The notes under the pieces are model-generated. The model was not told where the DNA came from. It saw only the letters and a list, made by a program, of their open reading frames with translations, and ran no database searches. The position numbers and the translations under genes were made by a program. Shown here piece after piece: positions 45,161 through 58,071 of a DNA stretch of 64,000 bases. The DNA is taken from NCBI RefSeq assembly GCF_004379255.2, contig NC_056041.1, forward strand, positions 2,852,001-2,916,000. The letters run 5' to 3'. The stretch comes from Salvia splendens. Taxonomy: Eukaryota > Streptophyta > Magnoliopsida > Lamiales > Lamiaceae. Each line of letters begins with the position of its first letter. Positions within the stretch are counted from its first letter, which is position 1.

Positions 45161-47783
45161 TTATGTTTGTACGATTTTTACAAGGCGGAAGATGATATCT
45201 TCGTGCCGAAATAAATATCTCTATTAACAAGAAATGAAATGAGTAATTTATGGTCTAAGCCCAACAAATAAATGTCTCATTTTCTCCTTCCCATATTAGC
45301 AATCGCTGACACTAGCCATTCGAAATTTCAGACGATGAGGTCTATTCTACTTTTGTCACGCTAATTACTACTACCCTATGACTTAACTAGTTTTTGTTCA
45401 TTAACTAGAGATTTAAAACAACAACACTTATAAATTATAATTATGATATGATCAACGTTAACAAAAAAACTTAAAAGAAACTACTATCATTGTGAAAAAA
45501 AGCCGAATTAATAAGCGACACGCGAATGAGTTAAATAGATGCTTTGGGTCACAATTTATTCAATAGAGAGACACGAACATGTGCAAATTTATGAATTATG
45601 CCTAAAATGAGGATATAATTTGTTCTGCAATATTATGAAATGTATTTCGATTTATGAGTTGGTAATAGCATTGTGATGTGTGCATTTCATGTGCACCACC
45701 AAACTGGACCACCACGAGAGAGATGGCGAGATAGGAAAGCCATATTATCGATATAATAATACAAATCCTCAAGAAAAATATAGTACTAATAATATAAAAA
45801 GAGCTTGTATTGATATTCCAATATAGATAATGTTTAAAATGTTTAGAGTAGTAATTTGTTGAAATGATGAAATCGATAAAGCTTTTGAGGAATATCGGCT
45901 GTCAGGATGGTAAAAGACATGAGTTAATGGTTTTTGGTATGTTCAGTCACAATCCACTTTCAATTATGATGCCAATTTGTCAGTTCCACTTCCATACTCA
46001 TTTTATCAACTCTTTCCTCAAAAATAAATAAAGAATATGTACTACTACTATATTTCATTTCTCCAAAAATTTGTGTATGACAACCTATTCACCACAATAT
46101 ATCAGTACTAACTCTCTTAAAATAGTGACCATTACTAGGAGAAATCTACCACGATTTTGGAAAAAACAAAATATACAATTATTTATATTCTTATTAGATA
46201 CTACTAAATAGAAGTAATATGTTTTGTAGTGATTAACAAAAGAGAAAGAGGGCAGGATTATTAACGGCCCACATCTTAATTCAAAGGATAAGGCCCACAT
46301 AAATTGCGAGTTGTAACCTGTCGAAGAAAGCCCAATTAACAACATTTTCGATAGGTAGGTTTACTATATCCACGTGGGGCCCATTCGCTTGCAGTGGGTC
46401 CCGCAAGTCTCGTGGCATGTCCGTTTACTGTTTTATTAGATCTCTCTCTCTCTCTCTCGACCAAACTAATTAAGCTTAGTTTTGTTGCCTTTTTAACTCT
46501 CAATCTCTCCCCTGTTTTATCTATCCGAGGGGTCGCTATCGGGCTGCATGCATGTAATAATTCCACAACAGAGGAAATATTAATCAACTTTTTGTGAATT
46601 CCATTTATATTTAAGCTAATTTGTCGAAAAGATCATTATATTTAGTTCATTTTTACACATTGCATCAATAAATGATATAATTTTTAAAAAATGGCAAAGT
46701 TGAAATATGATTGGTTACGTTTGAATGTTATGAGATTGATTAAACTTTGATGATTTTTTTTGACAACTTACCCTTTTTATTTATGTAAATTTGGAAGGTT
46801 ACGTTGTTTTTATATGAGAGCTGATAATCGTATGGAATGATTTAAAGAGAGCTAAAACTGAAAATATTCGATCACAAAAAGGTACTTAAATTTCTTGGCA
46901 TTTTGTTTCGACTTTCGACTCCTATATAACTTAATACTACAACAGTCTAAAAATAAATAAAATAGGTTCATCCTCATCAACCTTATTTCGAGAGCAATTT
47001 GAGGTAAGTTTCTAACTAAATTCAATCAAGCACATGGATTCACTATCGGACAATTTCATCAGTTTGTTGTATGCGTAGCCACAAATTTTCAGGTTCTAAA
47101 TTTGGAAATCCTAAATTAAAATCAAAATACTTCAAGTACTACTACTTTAGCTTCTTAATTCTTCTTATTCTTCATGCAAGATTTAAAAAGAAAGAAAACT
47201 CATTTGGAAACAAGAAGAAAACTAGCATTGAGTATGTACGAGATTATAAATTACTACTCCATAGTACAGGAATAAATTTATTTCATATATTAGCATACAG
47301 CAAGAAACTGAAATTGAATTTTGTGTCATATTTCCTTTCCATAAATAGAACACAAAATTCAATATGAAACTCAGCTCTAAAAATGGCCGCCCAATCACTA
47401 AATGAGGCCATGTGATAGCACAGACTCATCTTGCTACGCTCCAAAAATCCCTATCACTATTTACTAATTAGAATTTCATAATATTCTATTAAACATTAAA
47501 ATATTAACATATTGTTGTTGTATAATTATTTGGATTGATTTTATCATACCGAACAACCATATTGGATTTTATTTTTTTTGGTAATAAAAATAATTAATAA
47601 TGAGTAGATGAATAGTAAAGACCGCGACATAAGATTTGGGCAACAACGACACAACGTTATTAAAACAAAAGTTGAGGCTAGTTTGGAGTGGTGGCATGCA
47701 TAAAAGGGGTGTCTCTGAATTCAACTTGAAATCAGGCAGCAAATTCCTTCTCTCTTGGAGTGAGCACAGTACTGAATCAAGAA
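45161..47783. other. Intergenic spacer upstream of the DUF642 gene
   Basis: AT-rich; no gene recognised. A (TC)n run lies at about 46440-46460. The short leader of the DUF642 gene probably begins near 47700. Confidence 0.4.
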
Positions 47784-50360
47784 ATGGGGAGCACTGCTCT
47801 ATCGGTGATGTTGTTCTTAGTTGCTGCTGCTTGCCACCATGCTTTTGCCTTCAGAGATGGTAACCTCATAACTCAACTCTGTTGTGTGTGTGTGTGTGTG
47901 TTCTTTCTATTTTTGGCTAATTCTTCTTTTCCCTCTTCTAAAAATTTGAACTTGGTAAATGGGAACTGCTTGGATTCATGAATTATGGAGTAGTAAAAAG
48001 TGGATTTCTAGATTTGTAGACATTGTTCGTGTTTGCTTGTATCTGTGTGTGTGGAAATTGAGAGTATAACTACACCATAATGATATGTAAATGCTAGAAT
48101 TCCATTACTTACTCAGGAAATTTAATGATATATGTTAAATGCAGCCAAATTATTCATGTTTCGTATACCAACATTTATAAGGTTTTCTAACCAAGAAACC
48201 AAAATTTCATTTATACACTTTTTCACATTTGGGGAAAATAAATAGTTTTGATCGTTTCTGATATTCACACCAAGGGTTCAAGAACTAAATCATCAGGTTT
48301 TTGGATTTTCGGAAACTGTATAGTATAATCCTGTGATTTAGCAGTATAATATGTGAATCCATGTGCTCTTTATTGATTACTTAGTGTGACAAACTTTCTG
48401 TGATGATGCAACACTGTAAAGTTTATTATTATACCATAAAGTCAAGAATCAAATATTTCTGCCAATTTGCCTTTTCCCATTTCATATTTTTTTGTCTAGG
48501 ATGATTATTCTATGAGTATGAAAATCCTATTTCTAGTCACATGGGATTGCACATGGAGAGAGAGTTTTGAGGCTAAAATCTACAGCTGGTCCTTGCTACT
48601 TGATGTATGTAGGTGTCTGTCCCCATTAGCATGTTACTCTACGTTCTAATTTCATATCAAGAAACCAAAAGTGATGGGATGTTGATATGTTGCTAGTTCT
48701 TTTTTCTGTTTTATTTTTCTTGTCTTGTAGTATCATAAATTTTATGAAGCTAAGTAGTTGCTTGGTAAATCTGAGATCAATCACTATGTGCAAAAATATG
48801 CAGGGCTGTTGGACAATGGCAACTTTGAAATGGCCCCATCTGCCTCTAGCCTCAATGGCTCCATTGTGCTCAAGCCCCACGCAATACCGAGATGGCAGAT
48901 CTCCGGCTTCGTTGAGTACATCAAGGCAGGGCAGAAGCAGGGTGACATGCTGCTGGTGGTCCCGGAGGGGTATGCTGCAGTGAGGCTGGGGAACGAGGCC
49001 TCGATCAAGCAAGTGATCAATGTCACAAAGGGGATGTACTACTCGCTAACGTTTAGCGCTGCCCGAACCTGTGCTCAGGAGGAGAGGGTGAACGTGTCTG
49101 TGGCGCCCGACTTTGGTGTCCTGCCAATCCAGACATTGTACAGCAGCAATGGCTGGGACTCGTATGCGTGGGCGTTCAAGACAAATTACACGGTGGCTGA
49201 GATCCTCATCCACAACCCGGGGGTTGAGGAGGACCCGGCCTGTGGACCTCTCATTGATTCAATAGCTATTCGAGCTTTATACCCTCCGAGGCCAACAAAC
49301 CGTAAGTTCACTCACTCCACCAATGCCAATGCCAATCATGTTATCTGTAAATGATCTTATTCAACAAGCTTAGACAAAACTGTCTTTTTCTCCCTCTCTC
49401 CTCTGCATCTGGACTACTCTGTTGTCATCATTCGGCGTCGCCAAAAATGTTTTTTGTCCTACTTGTTTAGCCAAAGGAGACAGGATATGGGGTTTGCTCA
49501 TTTTTGACTACTCAAATGGCTTTACTCCCCAACTCTATCTTGTTCCAAGATTCCATTTTTATGTGTATATTCATAAGGTCTCCTTTGTTTTATTATTGCT
49601 GCATTTCAAGATTCCATTTTTAAGTGTATATTCATAAGGCTTCCTTTGTTTTTATCATTGCAACTTTGATGAAATCATGCTGCATTTTTCAAGATTGCAT
49701 TTTTAAGTGTATATTCATAAGTCTTCTTTGTTTTACTCTTGCAACTTTGATGAAATCATGCTGCACTTTTAGAGATAAGATCATGTCATAAGCCTAACAA
49801 AATAACAATGGATGTTTGCAGAGAACCTGCTTAAAAATGGTGACTTTGAAGAAGGTGCCTACATATTCCCCAACACAAGCTGGGGAGTCCTAATCCCGCC
49901 AAACATAGAGGACGAAAACTCCCCCCTCCCGGCCTGGATGGTCGAGTCCCTCAAGGCCGTGAAGTACATTGACTCGGCTCACTTCTCCGTCCCACAAGGC
50001 CAGAGGGCTATAGAGCTCGTGGGGGGCAAGGAGAGCGCCATCGCGCAAGTGGCCAGGACCACCGTTGGCAAGACCTACCAGCTGACCTTCGCGGTTGGGG
50101 ATGCCAGCAACGCCTGCGAGGGGTCCATGATTGTTGAGGCGTTCGCTGGGAGGGACACGCTCAAGGTCCCCTACGAGTCCAAGGGGAAGGGAGGATACAA
50201 GCGCGCTGTGATGAGTTTCGTTGCAACCACTGCTCGCACCCGGATCATGTTCCTCAGCACCTACTACCACATGAGGACCGACGACTACGCCTCCCTCTGC
50301 GGCCCTGTGGTGGACGACGTGAAGCTGCTCAGCGTCCGCAAGCCAAGGCGGCTCGCCTGA
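47784..50360 (+). CDS. Secreted DUF642 cell-wall protein (BIIDXI/DGR family)
   Basis: Three exons (47784-47859, 48804-49301, 49822-50360) join in frame to 370 residues, the standard family length. Exon 1 encodes the signal peptide MGSTALSVMLFLVAAACHHA. Two tandem galactose-binding-like (jelly-roll) modules follow: GLLDNGNFEMAPSASSLNGS...VPEGYAAVRLGNEASIKQ, and NLLKNGDFEEGAYIFPNTSWG...VPQGQRAIELVGGKESAIAQ. Conserved Cys pairs and CGPVVDDVKLLSVRKP end the protein. Family members sit in the cell wall, bind pectin or cellulose, and promote pectin methylesterase activity. Several family members end in a GPI-anchor signal; this one ends RKPRRLA without one. The start is the first Met after a TATA-poor leader and directly precedes the signal sequence. 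Exons 2-3 are notably GC-rich at third positions compared with surrounding DNA. Intron 2 holds tandem repeats. Confidence 0.95.
49548..49770. repeat. Tandem repeat inside DUF642 intron 2
   Basis: About three imperfect copies of a unit of about 70-90 bp containing AAGATTCCATTTTTAAGTG, TATATTCATAAGGCTTCC and TTTGTTTTA; copies two and three also share CAACTTTGATGAAATCATGC. Confidence 0.8.
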
Positions 50361-50719
50361 GGCCCCAGGGAGGGGTGATGGAGCAAGTGCTGGGATATAC
50401 TGAGGGTAGTATTTCTTGTTGCTACAATGGCTGGCTGCTGATTTTTTTTCTCTCTCTTTTTTAATTTTGATTTGGTGCTACTTTTATCAATACTCAGCCT
50501 CAGCCAGATTCTATGTTTTTAAGGTGTAACAGTATATATAGAGGAGTGTGATTTGATTTTCAGGTGTAATATCAAGCCCAATAAATGGGAAAGGATATAT
50601 GGTGGGAAGAGAGTGATGTGGTTTTATCATTTTGCCATGGATATATATCTGTTTGTCTTAATAAGAATCAAATGATGAGCCAATACAATACATATATAAT
50701 GTTCTTTGATGTTTAAAAT

Positions 50720-51940
50720 TTGCCTGTGCAACTTCTGATCCAACCTTTTTCTTTGAATAAGTTGGAATAAACTGTTTCACAACTACTATTATTCACAACT
50801 AAATTCACGAGTTCAGAGATTAGTGGTTGTAAATTAAAGTCAGTTTTTGAAAATTCACAATGAAAATAAGTTTAGTTGATAGTACAGTGGACTATTTTAA
50901 TCTTTTAATTTTAGTGTCTAAATAAATCTAGTATTTTTTTTTGTAAACAAAGTGGCAAGTCCAAAGATAACAAAACTAATAAGTTAAGATATAGACTACA
51001 TAATTGATCATACAAAATTCGTCACTTAACCTAGCACATTTGATAACTTAAAACAAAACACATTTTACAATTTACCTAAGTCATGAAGATGACCAAAGTA
51101 AATTAGACACATTATAAATTTATATTGAGGACCATTGAGGTCATCGATGATAATAGTTTAAAATTTGATTCTTTATCGGCAAGATGATAAGGCTAGATCA
51201 ACGAGATTGAACAAAGATCTCTTATTCAAATCCGCCAATATTTATTCGATTGAATAAAGTTTCTGACAGTATTTGTCAATTTTAAAGTTTGCGCGGAAAA
51301 TCCAATTTCTTAAAAATTTCATGATATTATAGGCCAATATTCTAAAAAAAATTTATGAAAAAAATAAATGGAGGAAATACTACTAATAAATTTTAAAATG
51401 AAATGACCCAATTATACTATCAAAAATGAATATGATGGTAATAGAGTTTGCCTTCCGTCTCAAGATGATGTCACACTTCTTATGACATGAGATTAAAGGA
51501 GATTGTTTTTTTATATTAATGGAGAAAAAAATATTTGTATATATTAACGTGAAAGAAAATTCTTAAAAAACCAACTAAAAAGTAAAGTACTCCCTTTTTC
51601 TCCTCTCTAATAATTTACTCACTTCTTTTCTATATCTCATACTAAATCCACTTTTTTTTATCATCTCTATTTTTTATTAATTTTTTGTTAAAACTCATGT
51701 CGTCTATAAATAAGATTATTTTTTTTGGACGGGTGGAGTATGACATATACTAAGGCAGAGAATATTAATATGAAAATGAAATTGAAAATTTTAATCTTAT
51801 GTACTAACCGGATCAAAGCCCAAACTCAAACTTATTTTAAAACATAGTAGAAGCCTACATTCAAGGCCCATACGGGAGGCCCAAATATATTCTAGAACAT
51901 TCACCTTCCTTACAATTCAACACCGACACACGTGTCGCAC
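50720..51940. other. Intergenic spacer between DUF642 and Ran
   Basis: AT-rich; no gene recognised. A partial MITE-like stretch (TACTCCCTTTTTCTCC... to GGACGGGTGGAGTA) spans about 51590-51740. Confidence 0.4.
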
Positions 51941-52063
51941 ACGTGATGCAGCTCATCTTTTGATCCGACGGCTGAGATTATCGCGTCACGTTAAAGCACT
52001 CATTTCGGCACAATTTCAAAAAAGTCCTCCGCAAAACCTACGCTACATTTTTAGGGCACCAGA

Positions 52064-52072
52064 ATATATATA
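52064..52072 (+). promoter_or_regulatory. TATA-like element of the Ran gene
   Basis: ATATATATA lies about 90 bp before the ATG, upstream of a CT-rich leader (TCTCTCTCTCTACCCCC). Position fits a core promoter; inferred only. Confidence 0.45.
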
Positions 52073-52160
52073 CAAACGCAGCGCGCATTTATCTCAACAA
52101 TCTCTCTCTCTACCCCCGATTCCATTTTCTGTCTACACTTACAAGGACTGCAGAGATCAA

Positions 52161-53964
52161 ATGGTAAGCAGTCGCTACTCAGCTTGTTTCGATTCTGAGC
52201 TCGATTTAGTGTTCTGTTGAATTTAGCGTTTCTGCTAAATTACTGCGATTCGGCTATGTTGTGATTTTTGTTTACCGATTTTTGTGATTTTTAGGCGCTG
52301 CCGAATCAGCAGACTGTGGATTACCCAAGCTTCAAGCTTGTAATTGTCGGCGATGGTGGTACAGGTATTGGATTCGACTTAAATCTCGAATTTGAGGTTT
52401 TTCTTTATTTGTTTACCTTTACATCTGGATTCGATTATATTGTTTGAAACGTTGATAGTGTTTTTGGAGAACCTGAGTCCTTTTTCTATGTGTCGTGAGA
52501 TTAATTAGCACTGGTTTTCTTTTTAGACATTTGATGTTATTTCTGCTGTATTGTTTTATTGCTATTTTATGCATATATAGTGTATGGTAAATTTATGTTT
52601 TCTTATTCGTTTTGATTTAGGTCTTAGGATGATAGCCAGGCAATGACGCCTGGGTTTAGTCTAGGGTTTATGCGATTTTTTTTATATGGAACTGATCTTA
52701 TTGATTTGCCTTTCAAAAATTTTATGTTATTCGAAATTAAGTTTTGTAGTAGGAAGATAAATTCTATTAATGTCTGATGCTTCAAATATTAGCTTTTATG
52801 TGTCGCATGTCCTAGTTCAATAAGTAGAAGAAAGATCATAAAGAATCAGTCTAATCTATGGTGTATCTCTGTAACTCTATGACAGGGAAAACTACATTTG
52901 TCAAGAGGCATCTGACTGGTGAATTTGAGAAGAAATATGAGCGTAAGCCTTAAACTTTGTAAATCGTCTCAGTACATTTCATTTTCTTTTTTCCTCTTTG
53001 CTTTTCCTTCTGTTTTAATTGACAAAGAGAACTTCGTTGAACAGCTACAATTGGTGTGGAAGTTCATCCTCTTGATTTTTTCACCAACTGTGGAAAGATC
53101 AGATTTTATTGCTGGGACACTGCTGGTCAGGAGAAGTTTGGTGGTCTTAGGGATGGATACTAGTAAGTAAATCTTATAATCATTCACTACCCAATGAGTC
53201 TAATTGTATTATCCCTGTGCATTCTTTTTTTGAATACTTGGAGTTGGTCCTCATTTTCCCTCAACTAAATATGGTTAGTTACTGATAACAATTTTAAACT
53301 GCTGCAGCATCCACGGACAGTGTGCCATAATCATGTTTGATGTAACTGCTCGGTTAACCTACAAGAATGTCCCAACATGGCATCGTGATCTTTGCCGGTA
53401 TGCTTTGCTTACTTAACTGTTGTCCTGATAGTATATCAATTTCATTGTCTGCATCATATCTGAACGATTAATGCTGTACTTTCAGTGTCTGTGAGAACAT
53501 CCCAATTGTGCTTTGCGGAAACAAGGTTGATGTCAAGAACAGGCAAGTGAAGGCCAAGCAGGTTACCTTCCACAGGAAGAAGAACTTGCAGTACTATGAA
53601 ATATCTGCCAAGAGCAATTACAACTTTGAGAAGCCCTTCCTTTATCTTGCTAGGAAGCTTGCTGGGTAATTACCTATAAATTTTAAATCTTTCTGCTAAT
53701 CCTATTTGGGTAAATTGCTAACATCTTCCTTTGGTTATAGTGATCCTAACTTGCACTTTGTTGAGTCACCTGCTCTTGCCCCACCGGAAGTCCAGATCGA
53801 CTTGGCTGCACAGAAACAGTAAATTTCTGCTCCCTCTCTTCCACTTACGCTTGATGCCTGGTGATAATGATGTATTAAACCTTAACTTGTTTTACAGGCA
53901 TGAGGCTGAGCTTGATGCGGCGGCCAACCAGCCCCTTCCCGATGATGATGATGATGCATTTGAT
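52161..53964 (+). CDS. RAN: GTP-binding nuclear protein Ran
   Basis: Eight coding exons join in frame: 52161-52163, 52295-52364, 52886-52942, 53045-53162, 53308-53397, 53486-53665, 53741-53818, 53898-53964; 220 residues. Exon 1 contributes only the ATG, with the donor directly after it. The G motifs are complete: GDGGTGKT (P-loop), the switch I segment [35 protein letters not shown] (DTAGQ switch II), NKVDVKNRQ (NKxD) and [14 protein letters not shown] (SAK). The C-terminus DDDDDAFD is the Ran acidic tail (DEDDDAFE-type) that occludes the GTPase in the GDP form. There is no prenylation CaaX, as expected. Ran sets the direction of nuclear import and export and helps spindle assembly. Nothing suggests loss of function. 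Confidence 0.97.
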
Positions 53965-53999
53965 TAAGTGTTCATCTTCAGATGGTGTCTCGAGTTTTC

Positions 54000-54736
54000 T
54001 TGCTGATTTTGTCTGGGGAGTGTTAAGGATTAAATGATATGATCCTGGTTGGTTGTGGGAAGATAGTATATCTTCTAATACAATTTGATTTGCATGTAGT
54101 TCACATTTTCAGTTGAGCTCTTTGGTTGTTTAATGTTGCTTTTTAATCTCTGAATTCTCTTGAGAGACCCGGTTTTGATACTTTTTTATCTTGGATGTTC
54201 AAACTGGTCGGTTACTACAATTTTTTTTACTTTGGTATATCTTCTTGGCATCAGCTGTTTTAAGCAATTATCTTATAAAATTCTCTTTTAGTTTTTAGTT
54301 AGTGGTAGCTTTTGGTTCTTGATAGGATTTGCAATAATATTTCGTAAGGTAATAGGAGTGTTATTTTGTTTCTATTGATTTTTCAAGCACTAAAATTATC
54401 TAATCAGGTTAGTGTATGTTAATGAGTAAAATGGTTGGCGATTAATTATTTCTAGTTTATTTTATTTTAGAAGTATTCATTCCAATTAAATTAATTGTTT
54501 ATAAACTTTTTATTTAAGTTTAACTTATTGAAAGATTAGTACTGTGCTTCACGAATAATGCTGTTTTGATACTTTGAATGGTATGGTGGGGAGTTGAATG
54601 CGAGTTTATAAATGATTAACATAAATATAAATATTTAGGTGGTATTTAATTGTCATTTAGAATAAAATAATTATAATTTTTAACTGATTCTCAATGAATA
54701 TAAACAAAAGTATAATACCAAATTCACTAAAGTATA
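54000..54736. other. 3' flank of Ran and spacer
   Basis: The Ran 3' UTR likely ends near 54.2-54.3 kb; then AT-rich DNA without recognised features. Confidence 0.4.
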
Positions 54737-55169
54737 CTCCCTCTGTCCGCGAATAGGAGTTCCGTTCTTTTCGGCATGGGTTTTAATAAATGTTAAGAAA
54801 GTGAGTGGAAGAAAGTTAGTGTAATATGAGTCTCACTTGTATATACTCCATCCGTCCCCAAAGAATATACACTTAAGGTTCGTTATGAATTTTAATGCAA
54901 AATTGGGAAAGTAAGAGAGATGTAGAGAGAAAATGTAATTAAAGTATTGTTAGTGGATAATGGGTCCCGCCTCATTAGAGCGAAAAGAGTTTCCAAAATT
55001 GGAAGTGCATATTCTTGTGGGACAGACTAAAAAGGAGTGCATATTATTATGGGACGGAGGAAGTATTAGTTTTAAATGATATATGAGTTGAATGAGTTAG
55101 TGGAATGTGAGGCATCTTTACCATTTATAGTATTTATAAACCGGAACTCTTATTCACAAGCGGAGGGAG
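54737..55169. mobile_element. Stowaway-like MITE, family A, carrying a nested family B MITE
   Basis: The ends CTCCCTCTGTCCGCGAATAGG and, inverted, CTCCCTCCGCTTGTGAATAAG are flanked by TA. The left arm (AGTCTCACTTGTATA) and right arm (TTAGTTTTAAATGATATATG, GAATGAGTTAGTGGAATGTG) are interrupted by a family B element at 54846-55063. The uninterrupted relative at 60825-61017 shows both halves joined. Confidence 0.85.
54846..55063. mobile_element. Stowaway-like MITE, family B (nested copy 2)
   Basis: 218 bp with TA on both sides. The ends CTCCATCCGTCCCCAAAGAATA and, inverted, CTTCCTCCGTCCCATAATAATA. The core TTCGTTATGAATTTTAATGCAAAATTGG matches the other family B members. Confidence 0.85.
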
Positions 55170-56566
55170 TAGTAACTAATTTAATACAATTATTTATGAT
55201 AATAACCCAAGACCTAGGAATTCCACTTAAATGATAGTATATCACAACCGCTAGGTATCTTAAATTATTAAACCATAAACTATTGATTTTGGAACACAAT
55301 TGATACCAATTCCACAAATTAGCGATCAAAATAGTATCATTTTAACAACTAAAAAAATAAATTAATAGCGTGAGAGTTGAAATGGTACTACTATTTGTTC
55401 ATCATTGAGCAACTCTAGTTTTATTATATTTAATTACTATTTATGTGAACAAGGGCATCTTTGCAACACCCACGTGTAGTACACTTGCTGATAATTTTAA
55501 GAAGATTACTTAACTGGAATATTCTTATTTACTTGCTATATTCATGCAATATTCTTTCTTATCTACTTGGTATTAAGGGAAATATTCATTTTCTGGAAAA
55601 ACAGATAATCTCCAGTTCTGGAATTGAGTACTTTCCGTTATAACTTACACCCAAATGTAAAATTAATCAGGTTCAAAATATAAAACAAGTTCAAAACTTG
55701 CCTGATATACATTTCAGGTATCCAAATGCATATCTGATGCTAGGAAAAGGAAAAGTATATGAAACAAAGACAAGACAATAAGCTACCAAATTCAACATGG
55801 AACATGAAAGTGAACCTCGTACCTCGGATTCTGCCAAAAAAGTAATCCACAGGACCACAGCAGAGTAAGTACAGTTATGAATTAGTATGACAAAATAATA
55901 ATGTAGACTAACTGCTGAGATTGGGCACCAGGGCCGGAGGAACAACAGTTTGAAAGTAGACGACGATTGCATCGTCTTGCAAACCATCGTATCAGCTTTA
56001 AGCCATGGAAGCAAATCAAGCATGATGCCTCCAACTTGGCCCTGGGGATTCGAAGATTGATCAATAACCCATCTTCAAACACAAATTATGCTTTGCCAAA
56101 TGTGCAGGAGCACTATTCAGTTTATAGCACAAATTCCCAACTTTGATAAAAACAAGCATATGCCATCGGAAAGCACAAAGGAAGTAGCAAGTAGTTACAG
56201 TTCCTTCATATCCTCATTTTCAGTAGACAAACTGAACAAGATTGGTTCATCAGATATATCTGTATAATCAAACGGATTGTTTGATATATGTATTTTTCAA
56301 TTACCATAAAACAAAAAACAGCTAATGAATTAAAAATAAATGGGACAATAATGTTATATTTATAAGAAGCATCTAAAGTAGTGGACAAAGGAAAGAATTT
56401 GATACGCGTTTCTTACTAACAATCTACACAGTTTATAAACAAAGTCAAATGTGTTACCAAAAAATTAACTTACAGTTGCTGATATAAGAGATCTTCTTAT
56501 ATTGTTGAAACATAAGTGCAAATTCTAGATGCAATATAATGTCGTGATTAAAAAACACAGCTATCA
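55170..56566. other. Spacer and probable 3' UTR of the Agenet/ENT gene
   Basis: AT-rich. The 3' part (about 55.9-56.56 kb) may include 3' UTR or UTR introns of the minus-strand gene. No further coding exon was recognised after the in-frame stop. Confidence 0.4.
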
Positions 56567-58071
56567 TCATCTGACACTTACAGTAGTGTTAGCAGATATT
56601 AGGTGCTTCAGCTCCTTCAAATGTTCGTCATTTGAAATATGGAGCATGATCCGGAGATTTGTCAACATTGTTTCCTGTTCCCAACTTAAGGGACCAGATG
56701 CATACAAAGCTTCCAGAGTTCTCCGATAAGCTTGCAACTCTAATCTACGTATACTGGTTCCTACTTCCTCTCGGGGAGGAAGAGAATTACTTTTCCTCTC
56801 AAATTCTGAAGCATGACCAGAGTCAGCATCACTATCAACAGCGTCTGTTTCTCGATATATATGGTGTATATAAGGAATATCAATGTCGTTTGGACTTCGA
56901 TCAGTATCACCACTACAACTACCAACAGAGCAGGCATCGTCACTGTTTGAACTATTCAATTGCATTTGTCGGATTCCAGGAACGTCATTTATGTTCACCC
57001 TCGCCTTTTGATTGGATGCACTTGGTATAATTTTGAGGGAAGCATGGATGTTTTTTTCACCCAAAATCTTTCTTGGGTAAGAAACAGAACCTGACTTTCG
57101 ATTTGGAGCAGCAGCTGCAGCAGCCAGTCTTTGTTTCCTCCCGTCTTTCTCAATTGCTTGTAACTTATGGGAAGGCCCGTAGTGCAATTCATTGGTAGAA
57201 GATCCACAAGGGGACAACCTCTTTAGCAACCTTGAATCATGATGGGATTCCATAAATCGAGTTTCATCCAAAACACTGATGCAATTCTTCTGAGAAGCCC
57301 TTGCTTTAGGTAGAGTGATCTTGAAGTTCACATTCTTATGACAAATCGAAGTTGATGGCTTGCTAGCTGTAATATCCCCAACTCCTTGAGAACTCTGCAA
57401 TTAATAGAAACAAGGAAGATCAGAGGTAGAAAACTTGGAACCAACTGAATATATTGTATAATTGAATATATCCCCAATATCAGTGTCTTTAAATCTCATG
57501 TAATTTAATGATCTGCTACTTGCTCTAGGAAAAGGGGGAGGGTTAAAAAAGGTACTAGCATGCAAACAACAATAAAGGTGAGACGTAAATGACACCACAG
57601 CTACAGAAAAATAGAAACTACCTTTTCACACATAATCCACTTGCCATCTTGCCATGTCTGCTTCATCCTAATGTTTGATCCATCAACAGTAGATTCGATG
57701 GAGCATCCAAGCAGCCTTACTTTATACCGTTTCTGGACTGCAGTTGCTCGGATGGAAATCTTCCTACTTTTAGTTTCTCTTTTGCCTTGCACTACATTCA
57801 AGATAGCAGCAGCCTTCCAGGCATATTCGTGAAATATCTCCACAACGTCTCCAGCTACGTGATCCTCTACCCCTTGCACCAAAGGCTGGCATGGTCTCAC
57901 ACACGTCTTTGAAACTGTCTCCACTTTGTGTTCACTTGACATACCCGGATAAGAATCATACTTCACAAGATACGCATATCCAAAGCCAGATAGAATCTCA
58001 GCAACATGCCATGAAACTGGAATCTCTTTCTCGTTCAAAACCTCCACCTTTTCCCCTTTCTTGAATTTCAT
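56567..58071 (-). CDS. Agenet (Tudor-like) plus ENT domain protein
   Basis: Two coding exons (57622-58071 and 56567-57394) join in phase 0 to 425 residues. The N-terminal 150 residues start MKFKKGEKVEVLNEKEIPVS and hold a tandem Agenet module (SWHVAEILSGFGYAYLVKYD; GDVVEIFHEYAWKAAAILNV). These are Tudor-like folds that bind histone tails or RNA. A Lys/Ser-rich linker with an Ala run follows. The C-terminus RRLELQAYRRTLEALYASGP...WEQETMLTNLRIMLHISNDEHLKEL is an ENT domain. EMSY-like plant proteins have these domains in the opposite order, so this is the separate Agenet-then-ENT group (plant Tudor-like, At4g32440 type from memory). I chose the ATG at 58071 because it begins the conserved KKGEKVEVL; an in-frame ATG at 58125 lies in the intron, since an acceptor (CACAG) ends at 58096. 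A 5' UTR intron of about 670 bp runs up to a donor at about 58767. Confidence 0.88.
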
